Below, one piece after another: positions 19,234 to 33,300 of a stretch of 64,000 bases of DNA; position 1 is the first letter of the stretch, and each line of letters starts with the position of its first letter. Where the stretch lies: positions 73,173,335 through 73,237,334 of the forward strand of contig NC_092354.1 in assembly GCF_963676685.1 (NCBI RefSeq), written 5' to 3'. This DNA is from Mytilus edulis. Taxonomy: Eukaryota; Mollusca; Bivalvia; Mytilida; Mytilidae. Under the pieces are notes generated by a model that saw nothing but the letters and a program-made list of their open reading frames with translations, was not told the DNA's origin and did not search any database. The translations under genes were made by a program, and so were the position numbers.

Positions 19234-20657
19234 TTTGATTAATAAGGAAGAGACTTGTAAATGTATATTTTTGTTTTGTTTTAGAGATAATCAAATACTT
19301 AAAAATAACTCATCAAGTGGTACGTGAAGGAAATAGAGACTTATGAATGATATTTTCAATTCATACACAATTATTCAATTTAAGTTCAAGGGCATATATA
19401 CTTCAGCTGACTATGCGATTAGGACTTTGCTAATTGTTGAAAAAAATTGAAAACAATACGTTTAATAATGAATCGCATCCGACGTGCTTTTCTGGATTTA
19501 CATTCATCAGGAACGCTCAAAGCCAAACATTTGAAATGCGAAGATGTATTAGTACCGAAACCGTCGAAGAGCTATACGTCAACGAAAGCTGTACAATGAC
19601 CTACACGTATAGTTGTTATTTCTGTGTCATTTGGTCTTTGATGTTTTATTGGAAATTCTTCCACATTTTATTTTTATAATCACCGGCAATTATAACACGC
19701 ATTCTTATTCTGATAGATATTAAATGACAGAACAATCTGTGGGCAATTGTTTTTGTTGATCTAAGTTCCCCACATGTATCATCAGTATACTTTCAGATTT
19801 TGTCACCTATTGAGACATCGAATAATGTTTCCTATGCTACATTTATATGGTGTGTTATTTATAAAGTTTCTTATATCAATCGTCTGAAACACTACTTATG
19901 TTTCTATTCTAGGGTGCCAGTTTGATTGTCTATCACATTATTTCATAATAAATCGCTTCCATCAGTCGTATCTAGCTAATATGTTATATTAGTCTAGAAC
20001 TAACATCATTCAGATAAGCATGCAAACCAGCAAACACGAATGCATAAGGTATACAGATAAATCATATTCACATGTCACCAGATAGTGCGACATACTTTAT
20101 TGTCGTTCCTGTTGTTTTCAGATTACACAATTAAAGGGGTAAAAATACCGTACCTGATAACTTTAATAGCAAACTTGCTGTTGTACTGTTTTGAATCACA
20201 GTGTATGCCAAACTCATTACAGGTCTAAATTGCATTTATTTAGTAAACATTGATACATTCAACAACGCGTACTGTTATCTTAATGATTTTTTTGACATTT
20301 TCAAGAAATCTCGAAATATATTGGCGACAACTATACGAACAGAACAAACTTTTATTAAAGTTATAACTGTCCTTTTCATTATTAAGGAAGTTATGAAGAC
20401 CTGGAATTGTAATTCTTTGTTTAATGTGGTATTTAATTGAACACTAAAGGGAGATAAGTTCATGTATTTCATTATGTCGCAGTGTCCAAGCCATTTTATT
20501 GCATTGGTCTCGTTTCGTGACATATGTATGGTTTTTGAGAATCAGACGTATATTGTAAAAATACTTATATAACTACAGAATAATATGATTTTTTTTTTAA
20601 ATGTTATAATGCTCAGTTTAAATTATGTTTGTAAACATTTGAAAAAGTATTACAAAC
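19234..20657. other. Upstream region of gene 1
   Basis: About 1.4 kb with no supportable gene. Part of 19290-19340 (CTCATCAAGTGG, GGAAATAGAGACTTATGAA) resembles sequence upstream of the signal exons at 20658 and 60935 and may be conserved promoter-proximal sequence. Short ORFs are AT-rich chance ORFs. Confidence 0.4.
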
Positions 20658-20730
20658 CACAAATCTGATAATTTGCAAATATACATTTAATCTAAATAAT
20701 CAAAACAACCAAAATACTAAGTGCTTGCAT
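20658..20730 (-). pseudogene. Decayed extra signal-peptide exon
   Basis: The same 73-nt length and phase-1 donor (G|GTTTGT) as the signal exons of genes 1 and 4. It begins MQALSILVVLII and then has TAG at codon 13 (20692-20694), where the paralogues have Arg or Trp. The rest, IKCIFANYQIC, is still alignable. Its upstream sequence (20755-20890) resembles that of gene 4, so this is a dead 5' end of a lost or fused gene copy. Confidence 0.75.
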
Positions 20731-23700
20731 ATTAATAATAACGAAGAAACTTGTTAATGCATTAAAGTTTAAATTTAAACCTCATTAAGTAGTAGGAAAT
20801 AGATACTTACGCATCAACCGTCTGATGAATTTTATCTCTCTTTAAAAGAAATCTATGGACACCATATAAGTACAAAGAAACATACACTAGTGTCATTCAT
20901 GCTTATACCGTATCTTTTATTTCCCGGCACGTTGTCAGATTTTCTCAGTAAAAGTATGTTTTAATATTTTACATGACATATTTAAAATTTGTTAGCATGT
21001 GTTTTCTTCTATTTCACATTCTATTGTTATCTAGGTAGTCTTATGTAGGATGTAAGATACTTAAAACAAATCATGGGGTTTGAGTTTATAATGATTTTAC
21101 CACGAATTAACCCTTAATGCTAAAATTGTTATCACGAGCGACAAACACGTGGTTAAATCGGTAAAAATTAAGCCATCATGCATTTTGTTTATTTTGATAG
21201 GACTAATACAGCTATTTCCTTAGATCCAAGCGCTCTTGGTCAAGGAAAATATATGTCATACCCGTAAATAAACGTGTTATTACGAAGAACGGAGCAAAAG
21301 GAACTTGTGATTTTCTTAAACTATTTACAATAACGTATTTGACAGGTTTGGATTAATGTGTAGGATAATTCTATTATTTGTAAAACATAATTGCTTGTAA
21401 TACCTTTTACTATTGTTGTTTACGTTACCTTGTTATGATGATTTTCAGTTCCAAAGTCGTACTTTTCCGGTAAAATGCCTTTATGTTTATGTCATCGTTT
21501 AATGATTTCGGGTAACTCATTAATAAAAAATAATCAGATTATCGGAACAACACAAACAGTTTATTCATATTTAACCACGGGTGTGTACTCAAAGTGTTTG
21601 AAGAACGTCATATAAGAATATAAATTATATAGAAGTAGATTTATTCCAATTTATTAACTCGGTTACCATTAATTTTATTATTCTTCCCGATGATATTTGT
21701 GAGGTTCATATCTTTTTCCTAGACACACTTAACAGACGTAAACAAATGAAGTACAAACTGCTATAGTAGCTATTGCAGAGTTGAATACATTTCCAAGTCT
21801 TCATCTAGACTAAATCTGTACTGCTGTTCTAACCACAAAGTACTAAATGTAAGAGTAATTACAGTTATTAAAGTCTAGTTCAAAGCCAATAATAACAATA
21901 ATAAGCGTTTTTTCTGAGTAAAAATCTATCATCTCTTTTGTTACTAAAATATAAATCATGGTACGTCTAACATGTTTAATATAGACAAAAGAGCTCAATT
22001 TATTTTGTAATTTAAATATGTAGTATACATCATGTAGATAATATCATTACAATTCGTTAGTAAATAGGAGAGGAACAATGAAGACGCTTGCATATTCAAG
22101 ACATATGAAACCAGAACATGGTTGCAGAACAATTCCCCACTTTTTCCAGTATCAAATATGAAGTAAAGGCGGATCAAAAACCAAATCTAAGTTGTCGGGC
22201 AAACTAATTTCAGTTATGATGGAACAGAGTGTGCAACTGCTGAACATGGGATTCCACAGTAGGAAAGCTGACGTCATCAATTGTGTTCCATAGTTTCTAG
22301 TTACAGCACGTGTGTCTGAGTCAGATGATTTCAACAAATGCGACCATGATTGATGACGTGACGAATAAAGAACACAACTTTCTGCAAATCTTTGTAGAGG
22401 AAGGATAAAAATCATATTCGCATTCTAACGATTCCATCAGCACATAATTCAGCAAGTTTACAGACCGGTGGTTATTGTATAATTTGAATACATCAAACTC
22501 AGAATAATTCATGATCATCATTAAATTGACTCTTTGGTTATTTATCATATAAGGTATGAAGTTTGTTATATTTGACAAAAAGAGGTTAAAATCTAACTCG
22601 TTTTCCTTTTTCAATTTTATTTATTTAAAGTAGCAATGGTTACATATAAACTTACTCATATATATTGACCTCACAGCTAAGATTAAATTGTAAATAGGTT
22701 TTTGCCTATTGTATTTCGATCTTTTTGTATAAATGGACAAAAAGTTGTGGTATCGATAAAAAGTCACCCAAAAAACAAGAATTATATGAATTTAGAAAAC
22801 AAAAGAGATATTTAAAAAAAATAAACAAAACAATTAAGCTTTCATTTAAAAAAATAGGACTTGATTACCCTGATTTTGTATCACATCATGGTCATTTTCC
22901 AAAGTGTTTAATTCTTTGCTTGATTTTAAAGTATCAGCGCGTCCCTGTACTTTTACAGGTTGTGTCACTCAAAAGAGTATTTCAGAACAATATGTATATT
23001 CGGTAACCGTTTAGTATTTTTTAAACATACAGTATAAATCAATGTTGTTCATGATTAGCCTACATTTTGATAATGAATGTCTTTAATATGTATCAAGGCT
23101 CGTTTTGAAGCTGATTAATTTCATAGATGTGGTCAACTAATTTTGGAACAAAGTGGGAATGAATTTTTCACAGGGCCTTCTTGAAAGATACACTCGTTGC
23201 CACTGTAGCGAATGGGAAGTTTATATTTTAACACAGTTAAATTCTCTGAACAATTCAGGCCTTTACAAACAATTAATATCTCCAAAGACTTAACATGTTT
23301 AATGTGCAGTCTGTTGCTCTCCATAAATGTACGAATAGCCAAATTTATGACTAAAAAAAGTTACAATATTATTGCATACATGTTTTTGATTTTCTATTTA
23401 TACTTGAGAACTTCCCTTTGAAGCGCATTACGGATATTGAACTATCCGATTGATTGCATTAATCATATTTTTACAAAAATAATGATCATGAATTTGTTGA
23501 CGAGTCTATACGTTAAAACTATCTGATGGCATTTCAAACAAAATATACTGTCAATATGTTTCATTTCGGGTCGAAATCTTACAATGCAGCGGTAACTATT
23601 GTACTATATATTTATTTACAAAAAGATCACAAGGATTCACAAAATATTCAACAAGTATAACACAAGACCATACGAAAAACCTCCAGTATATACATGTTAC

Positions 23701-23989
23701 GAGTAGACTTTATCGAATTACACAATTGTTTCCTTTTTACAATTAAAAAAGTTTGGAGCAAAGAAATTATATACAATGGGAACCTCCTGTATATACATGA
23801 TAGAAGTGGAATTGCAAAATTTATTACGATGTGCAATTACAAAAAAATATTTTCAAGGGAAATTGACATTATTTTTTTTAACTATAGTCTAATGAATTCA
23901 AATAATTCATCAATTGTACTTTTATTTTATTTTCCCTGTCGGTAGACTCAAGATACCACTTTAACAATACTTGAGAACCGTTCTTAAAT
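20731..23989. other. Intergenic region between genes 1 and 2
   Basis: No gene supported. About 20755-20890 matches the sequence upstream of gene 4's signal exon, including a shared ACTTATAT block on the minus strand, a possible TATA region. 22310-22400 on the minus strand resembles the repeat at 1340-1470. The remainder is AT-rich with only chance ORFs. Confidence 0.4.
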
Positions 23990-24365
23990 TTAGTTGTAAA
24001 CAGGGTCTTTCTTGTTGGTAAGTGACAGACGATAGTTTCCAGACACATCGTAGTCATCCTCTGTAAGTATCCTGTGTGTAATGCTATAATCACCATCACC
24101 GGTGTTTAGAACAGTATGGCGTACTGTATGGTCGTACATAACGTCAGAGTCATCCAAGGTGTTTCCAAGATGTGAGTATGTATTTAACACTTTATTTGTC
24201 GCAACAACTGCGTGTGATATTGAAAGATGTATGGTATCAGGTGAATTCATCAACTGAGCTTCTTGATCATTATCTGGTTCTGTTTGTCCTTGGGCCATAT
24301 CATGTGTTGAATTCGATTGTGTCATTTTAATAGGCCTTTTTGCACTACTTGATGCATTGCGTCTT
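23990..24365 (-). CDS. Gene 2 cytoplasmic-tail exon
   Basis: Acceptor TTTTGCAG, phase 2 entry, Arg-rich start. It contains NTYSHLG, DVMYDHTVRH, GDYSIT, EDDYDVSGNY and a C-terminal DPVYN. It is the most diverged of the tail exons outside those motifs, which suggests that the tyrosine motifs are under constraint. Confidence 0.85.
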
Positions 24366-27300
24366 CTGCAAAAGAGAAGCTACTTTATAAGTGTTAAAGA
24401 TCAGTTATATTTAAAACATACATTTTTCTGTACCTTCATTAAAAAAATTGTAGGATTAAATATTTTTTTATTTGTTTACCACACTTTACCATTACACATT
24501 CTACATAATGTTTTCGATCGTTTTCCGTCGCATCATTTTATGTTCTGAGTCACATCACGTACAGTTTTTGTTAATTTGAGAAATAGCACTTCCTGCAATT
24601 GTTCTTTCAGAGTCCTGATGATAGATGTGTTAACCTGCCTGATAAGTATAATTTTAGTTTGACATAATCTTTTTGTTTGATCGTCAATATCATTATTTTG
24701 TAAAAGGATCGGTAAGTCATATTCTTCAAATCATAGGGCAACAATATCAGGTCTATACAATAGTTTGAAGGTGTGAAATTCAAATCTGTGTAATAGGATT
24801 TGTCTATTCATGACCTTTTTTATATTGTTTTTATTTTTTGTTAAATATTCGTCATTAGGTTCATTTCTAACAAAGTCACGGCAACCCTCCCCCTAAAAAA
24901 ACAAAAACAGAAACCAAAACAAACAAAAAAAACAGAAAAAAAAAGTCCAAACCAAACAAAAAGACATACAACAGTATACAAAACACATCATAGATAGACA
25001 CTGCACAACACGAACCCTATTTAACATTGAGTATGTAAATAATATACTCATGTCACAACATATCACATTCAAGTAATAATTAGAAACATGTCAGTAGCTA
25101 TACCACAATAACGGCTTCGGTCATACCTTAAAAGACAAACTCCAACAATAATGCATGTGATGAGTAAGACTTCCACTATAACTCCAATAAATAACTCATA
25201 GTCTGGACCATCTGTAAAAGATAAGTAGAAATACAAATGTACATATTAACATCTTAGAAGCTAATTGAGTGATATGTTATTAAGTGAGCATCAATAGTAC
25301 AGCATAGTAGTTGGATACTGCAGTATTACTTCATATCACTAAACTATTAAGAACATTCTGTAAAATACGAATCTGCTCCTGTTCCAAGTGAGGAAATTCT
25401 AGCCTTTGTTACGTTGTCGTTTTATTTTTTGTTCTGATTCATTATATACTTTGGAGTTGTCTTCTAGCTATGTTAGTATACATTTGTCTTTAGGTATCAC
25501 GTAAAGCCGGGTGCAGGATCTTTTCGCTATGTTGAAGTATCATTGGTGTACCTGTGTTGCTATCTTTTCCTTGATCGACTCATTGCCTCTTTGACACATT
25601 CCAAGTTTCCATTCTCTATTATTATCATGATAATATCATAAGATGCATTCAATGCAGGTACGAGATTTTGAAATTAAAAAAAGGTGCGACTTACATTATT
25701 GCAATTCATGATAAGGCGGCACAACGGTATACAAAACTAATTAGTCTGGCTGTTTTTAAATAGGTTAGTTTTCATTTTTTTCATTATTAATATATTTTTC
25801 TTTCAAAAAGGGTAAGACCTAACTATATTTCCTTCTGAATAATATCATTCTGTTTTCCACCAAACTTTGACAAATTTAGCAGACTTGGCCCTAGGCTTCT
25901 CGCTTTCAGGTTCACACTTTGTATCGGTGTTACACATATCTATTTGGAACAAACCTTGTGAGTGTTGACATTTTGTCAGTCCGATCCGGAGTTATCTGCC
26001 GGAAACCTAAAAAACCTTGTTAACATTTTGTCAGTCCGATCCGGAGTTATCTGCCTGAAACCTAAAAACCCTGTTATCATTCAAATACCGTAATCGGAAT
26101 AGTAAAAAAAAGCTAAGGGTGAATTTGTTCAAGACCAGGCCCTGGTTCTGCATTACATTTGAATCTAAAAGGTTGAAAGACTCAACCTCATACGAATTCA
26201 CTCGGAAGAACTCGAACACGTGATATTGATGCACTGTTATATGACTGTTATGATATTAGGCAGTAAAATCAAAGGGTAAATGTACAAATAGCCGATGAAT
26301 TACGGTATCATGCAAGTGAACTATGCCTACTGTACAGTTTTTAAAATTCAATATGTCCTTGCTTCATATTTTGGTTGTGAAAAATTATTTATTTTCTGTG
26401 AAAATGAATCAATGATGTTTATCGGAGGCTCAATTATGGGAAATAATCTGGATTACAAATTAGACTTTTGAACCATATAAGGAAACCATCAGGTGACCAA
26501 AAAGTCAGAGTAGTCATTCAATAACCTTTGACATTTCTATTTTTTATCAGTCATCAACTAGATGCTAGACCTATTATATGAAAGATTACCCTTGGTCCCA
26601 TCTTTCTATGGCCACAACCACAATCTTCAAGGTGAGCCTAGAATTCTCTTTAATGGTCAACCATAAGTCTGGAGAAGAATCGATATAGCACTTTAGGGAC
26701 ACTTTATGTCTTTTCAACAGACGGTCGAACCTCATCTACAAAACTTATGCCAGTAGGTAGCAGCATTGTAACTTAGAGATGTCAAAACTACCACATTAGG
26801 AAATCTGACAAGTAATTACTTGAGGAATGAGATGCAGGGTTGTGGGTATCATTCAAGCACGGAGTGGCTGCATATAAACTTTAAACTACAGATGTCGTTC
26901 AGTGACTTAAAGATGATGTTTTCTAAGAAAATGACAAAAATATTAACTAAGAAAGGCAATACCAGAAATGAATATTCCAGTGTAATAGCTAAGATTTTAA
27001 TTTTGTGAAAATGTGTTCATTAAATCACCATAAGTGTTTATATTTGTTCTGTTATGTTAGAGCTAACGAAATGTTCTAACATGCCAAATGTTTTATTTTT
27101 GCGGTTATTTCCGGAAGTAATCTAATAACCGTTATCGTGTCATTTGTCATTTCTAAAAAAAATGAAGTATTAAAACTTTTCTTCGTCTAGATTTCTGAAG
27201 ATCACTATATCTAAAGCATAGAAACATATTACCTTACCATGAGAATCAGGTCTACTTTCTTCATCGGATGTATTTGCGAATCCTGCAATGATACAATAAA

Positions 27301-30300
27301 CTCACCATACATACCAGGATTTAAATATGTCAAGCTACCAAATAGTGCTAATGTAACAGAACTTCATGTATGCTGGGATAGATATGTTGTGTATGTCAAC
27401 TTTTCGGTAGAAATATGTATGTGCAGTACTGGTTTAAAGATTCATGCGTTTTACATTGAATTTTCAAGTTTGTACTATAGCTCTGCTGCTATACATGTCG
27501 GAGAGATAATGAGCAACTATAAACACTTACGATATATGTATGTATGTATCAAGTGTTTATGGCTTACTGTCTATTGGTATTCGTTGGTTATTGTCTTCGT
27601 GATCATATTTCTTTAAGTTTGTGAGCATATTGCAGGCCGTTAGTTTCACAACGGTGTATTTTAAGGCTGAATATACGGTATAGGTTTTGCTGCTTGTTAA
27701 AGGTCATACAGTGCTTCTTAGTTTTGTACATCATCGTCTGCTTTTGGTCTCATTTGGAGAGTTGCTGCATGGAAGTTTTGTTATATCTTTATGATTTAAA
27801 CGGAATGTTACAAAGAGACAAGTCGCTTTCCGTCTTAGAAAAGGCACATATTCATGAATTGGATTGATAAGATATATCAAAATGTATAATCAAACAAAAC
27901 ACAAAAAACTGGTTGGAAATACATCAAATGAATAAATTACCTTACCGTAAAATTGCGTTGTTGATTCATCAGTTGGTACAATATTTCGATCTGCAAAACA
28001 TAGTTTCATATAACATGAACATTTGAAATGGAAATTGGGCATATATCAAAATGAAAGACTTCCTGACGAAAGAGTTAATAACAGCTGAAAGCCACCAATG
28101 GGTCTTCAACGCAACGAGAAAATGCCGCATTTGGAGGTTGGCTCAGCGTGACCTTAAATAACAATATCAGTGCAAATGGACGTTATAATGGACTATAAAA
28201 CATACAAAGGAACTTGAATCAAGTGACATACAAGAATAACAAAGGACAGAAGCTCCTGAGTTTAAACTGGCGCATAAATACGAAAGGGTTAAACATGTCA
28301 TCCTTAGTTGTTTGTATCCACGTTTCCTTATGGTCTCCTGTGGTTTGGTTGTCTTATCATAACCATTTTTTGATATACGTATCCTCAGGGTTTGGTTGAA
28401 AAGTTTTGTCACATATGCGATATATTAAACGGTACCTATAAACAAATCACACACATACAAATCTGTAGAGTTGGTTTGACAATCATTAAAGGATTGAATA
28501 GACCTATCGTTAATAATGATTGTCAACTCATCAGTTGCTATGATATTACCATTTACAATACATAGTTTGTTTATTATAATGTATATTGCACTAAAAGGGC
28601 TATAGTGACACATGCTCTTTGAAAACAACAAAACGAAAAAAAATAATAAAATAAATTCCAAACAATATATAAACTTAAAAATAAAACAAGGCAATCAACA
28701 CATCTCTGAATTTCAATGAACAGATATTTATCAAACCTACAATAAAAATACGTTATCTAATAAATGCAAAAAACATTCACAAAATATGTAAATTTTGTAT
28801 ATTGTCCTGGTGCAAAACAGCAGTCCATTTCAATCAGAACAAAATGGATCTCTATTAAGTAATTTCGCTAGATAATCCATTAACTATAACATGTATAAGT
28901 AGTGTCGTGATATTTGTATGCTATTCTAATATGACGTGCTTCTTTCGCTTTGTAAACAACACTGTGATAAAATTCTCGATATATCTATTTTTAGCGCAGA
29001 CTCCGTGGTGTACATAATAATGGCTGTTACAATATACTTCCCACGTAAATTCACATGTATTGAAACCTATTTGCAAACATTTTGCCGATTTTATTGCTTT
29101 ATAAATTGCTATTATAAAAGAAAAAATCACTTTTATTCTTATTCGGATGCATAATAAAAAGAAGTAATGCACAAGACCTCCAAGAAACCAACTGAATAAA
29201 AATAAAAGAAAATTCCGCGAAAGTCTATTAATGTTTTTGGCGCATTTAAGTCATTTCAAAACATGACACCATACAAATGAAAACGCTAGAGTTGAAAGTT
29301 TTCTGTTACGTGCACCATTGAAATGTTGTTTACTATGGTATTAAAATTGATTATCAAGATAGGTTTTGTTTGATTTTCTATTCTATTGCATTATTCGCAT
29401 ATTTACTGATTTCAGCAGGGCAACATGGCGGCTCCTTAGTTACGAAATGTCAACTTTGGATTTGACGGTAGCTTACGAGAAAAACATGTAAATCAAAATG
29501 ACAATTGTTGGTTTTGAGAATGAAACAGATTTTTATTTTAGCGGTTGTTCACGAAATAATCCATGCAAGCTACGGATTTATAAGAATGTTTGAGCTCTAT
29601 CTAACAGGGAGTAAAACAGAACAACCACACACACAGCTTTCCGCACCCTCGCTTCAGTTTTTTAATGATCGTATTTGTACATCCTCGTCTTTTTATTGTC
29701 TCCTATTGATGGTTGTTGCATCATTTCTCAATGTTTCCATATACTTTTTTACACAGAGGCAAGTGTTTTGTTATGAACCTAACCCCGGGGAAAAGTTGTG
29801 TTGAGAAGCGGTTTTGACGGATAAATATCCTATAAGGTACAAAAACCAAACACAAACAAACGAATTTGAAATGTTGGTTGGACACACATTTAAAGAATAC
29901 ATCAACCTACCATTAACTTGCGTTGTTGTTCCATCAATTGGTATGATATTGCGATCTACAATATATAGTTTTTTTTGGCAAAATATATTGCTATAAACGA
30001 GCCAAAATTAATAATTTCAACTCTGTAAGAAACCTCAAAACGTTATAAGTTAAACAAGCACCATAAACATGGAAACAGAGCAATACAATCAACACATCTC
30101 TGAATTTCGATAAACAGATTTTTTTTTAAACCCACAATGAACATATGTTCTCTAATACTACCTTGGTCATAATTTTAGATTCATAAAAACATATAAATAT
30201 GTCAATTTCTCAATGTTTTCATATACTTTTTTACACAGAGGCAAGTGTTTTGTTATGAACCTAACCCCGGGGAAAAGTTGTGTTGAGAAACGGTTTTGAC

Positions 30301-33300
30301 GGATGGAATATCCTATAAGGTACAAACAACCAAACACAAACAAACGAATTTGAAATGTTGGTTGGACACACATTTAAAGAATACATCAACCTACCATTAA
30401 CTTGCGTTGTTGTTTCATCAATTGGTATGATATTGCGATCTACAATATATAATTTGTTTTGGCAAAATATATTGCTATAAACGAGCCAAAATAAATACTG
30501 TTAACTCTATAAGAAATCTCAAAACGTTATCAGCTAAACAAGCACCATAAACATAGAAACAGAGCAATACAATCAACACATCTCTGAATGTCGATGAATA
30601 GACATTTATGAAACCTACAATGAATATATGTTATCTAATACCACCTTGGTCATCTTTTAAAATGCATAAAACATTCACAACAGATGTAGCATCTTGAGGA
30701 GATATCTGTATTGTATTTTAAGCTCCGGCAGCATCAATTGATGATTTGATTGTCGCAAATTAATTTAACTGGCCTCACGTTGGCGGAAACTGTAAACGGG
30801 TATTTGCAACCATCAAATCACCAATTGATGTGGTCGGAGCTTAAAATACAATATTGTTATATCCATTCTAATGAAACCGACAGAACATTATGTTAAAACA
30901 CGTATCTTAAATTTGTCATATATCATCTGCGCCTGTGCGTACGTTCCATAGCTTTAATTGTCAATTGATGCCATGAAATAATTGACGTTATCCAATTAAA
31001 GTGAACGTTTCAAACGTACATTATATTATGTATTGGCCTGCTGCAAAAATATTTCCATGACAAAATAAGTGTTTTTTGTAGCGATATGACAACCTGGTTC
31101 TCTATTCAAGACATTTCATTAGATTATCTTTTGAAAATTAGTAGTTTCGTTATGATTAGTATATTATTACACTTTTGTGTTCAAGTTGATATTTACGAAA
31201 GTTCGATGAATCATGTGAAATCTCAATTTCTTAAAGGGTTTAGAGTGCTTAATATTGCAGTTGTGTATATTTGTCAAGGTCATCATATTTAAAGCACAAA
31301 ATCAAGAAACCAACCGGATTCTGGTCCATTTTCTTCTACTGATGTATTATGCAATCCTGCAATAATAAAATAAACTCATCATGAATAACAGGATTTAAAT
31401 ATCATGAATATGTCAAGCTCTAAATTAGTTCAAATCTAACAAAAGCCATGTAATTTTAAGTTTGCAGGGTTAGATCGTTTGTGTATGTTAACTTTTTGTT
31501 TAAAAGTTGTGATTCTAGTACTGGTTGGAAGATTGAAGCATTTTGTTTGTTCTCTTGCTGTGCTTTTAAAAGTGTAATTCGTTTGTAGAGCGTGACGAGA
31601 ATCCAGAATCATGTACAGACATATTATCTAATTATCCAGAGTCGAGGACCTTAATATCTTGGAGGTCTTTGAATGTTTTCTTCCATAATTATCTTTCATA
31701 TAGTATATACGTAATTGAGCAAAAATCAGGCCGTTAGTTTAAAGATTTTTACATTTTTTTCACCTTCGTTTTTTTAATGATATATCGATGCAAACAAAAT
31801 TTTCCACTTTGCGTTTATTATGTAGATGTATCTTTATTACGTTATTTATTTTCATCCGTATTGAATCATACAGAATTGGTTAAAACTGACCTCCAAACGG
31901 CATATTTTTCTTTTGTGAAAAGGACTCGAATGGCATCCGTTATTAGTATTTCCTTCAAATATTGAGAAAAATTTGACAATAGTCCATGCTTACTAATCAT
32001 TATTTATGAAATGGATGCCAGTAACATATTGTATTTTATCATTTTTAAAAGATTACTTTTAATGGATATCACATGGCGACTTTATCGTAGATTTTACATT
32101 TTCCAGTAACCACTACATTTGTTAATATACATTGTATACTGTGAACGTATTGTGAATATTCAGATAAACTTATTTATTTGTTAGACATGCATAACATGCA
32201 TAATGTCAAATGATATATTTATGTTAGTTGTTTAGTCCCTAAGAACCCCTGTAAGATTTTTGCTGCTATTTTTGCTAAGTAGATGCAATTTGAGTACTCA
32301 GAGCAATCTAGGTACTATGACGTTATGTGTCGCGATATTCATTAATCTTCAATATAGGACTTGGGGTAAATGTCATTTTTGATGTTATGAATTTTGAACA
32401 CCGGTGAACACTAATGTTGCATTTATTTTGATACTTACCTTTACACTGAAAAAGGATATGGAAATACGAGTACTTTGTCCATAATGAATAAAATGAAACT
32501 GTGCAGGTAGGCACTCCAATACAGTTCTTGATCTTTTTATTAAATAACCGACTTGTTGAGGATATTCGAAAATGGCATCTTTTTTGTCCATCGTACCAAG
32601 CTTGCTTGATAAACAAATTTTTGTTTGCAGGACATTCAAGTTGATGGTGGTGTTTGTGCTCAATGGAAATACATGTTTCTCCTAAAAAGGTGAACTACTG
32701 CTATTTGATATTTGACTAAATATATATATGATATACCATTGTTGGGCTGATGTTTAGACGATTTATACATGTTATATATACAGATGTATTGTCAGCCTCG
32801 TATAAACACTTATGCTGGTGATCCGATGGATGATATCTATTGTAGATTCGTCACTGGTTCAGACGTACTCATAATATACCGGTAAATATTTCTTTGAATG
32901 TATTTTACATTTATATGTAAGGTCCTTTACAATAGATAATTCAGCTGATATGTAGTAGTTCCATCTTCATGCCTTATATATCATGTACTTTGTTACGACG
33001 CTAGATTAAAACTCAGGAGGAAAGGTAGCACCTGGCAAATTTACAGATCTAACATGGCTGATGTTTAGACAGTTTGTTTACACATATTTATATATAGATA
33101 AAGTGGAATGACAGGTTACATTTCTATTCTAAAAACGAATACAAAAACATGTATCATTTTGGATAAAATAAGTATGATGATGGATTTTGTCGCTTTTGGA
33201 ATTTTTGACACAGGTAATAGGTCTATTCTTTGTTATTTTCGAAACTTTAAAAAAACGAATGGCACTTAAATTTCAAGGACTGTAAAATGTGATAAATATA

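Noticed and set aside
22321..22614. 97-codon minus-strand ORF with a Cys-containing end
   Set aside because: I first took it for a lectin-like exon. It lacks the cysteine pattern and splice sites, and its end matches the repeat at 1340-1470.
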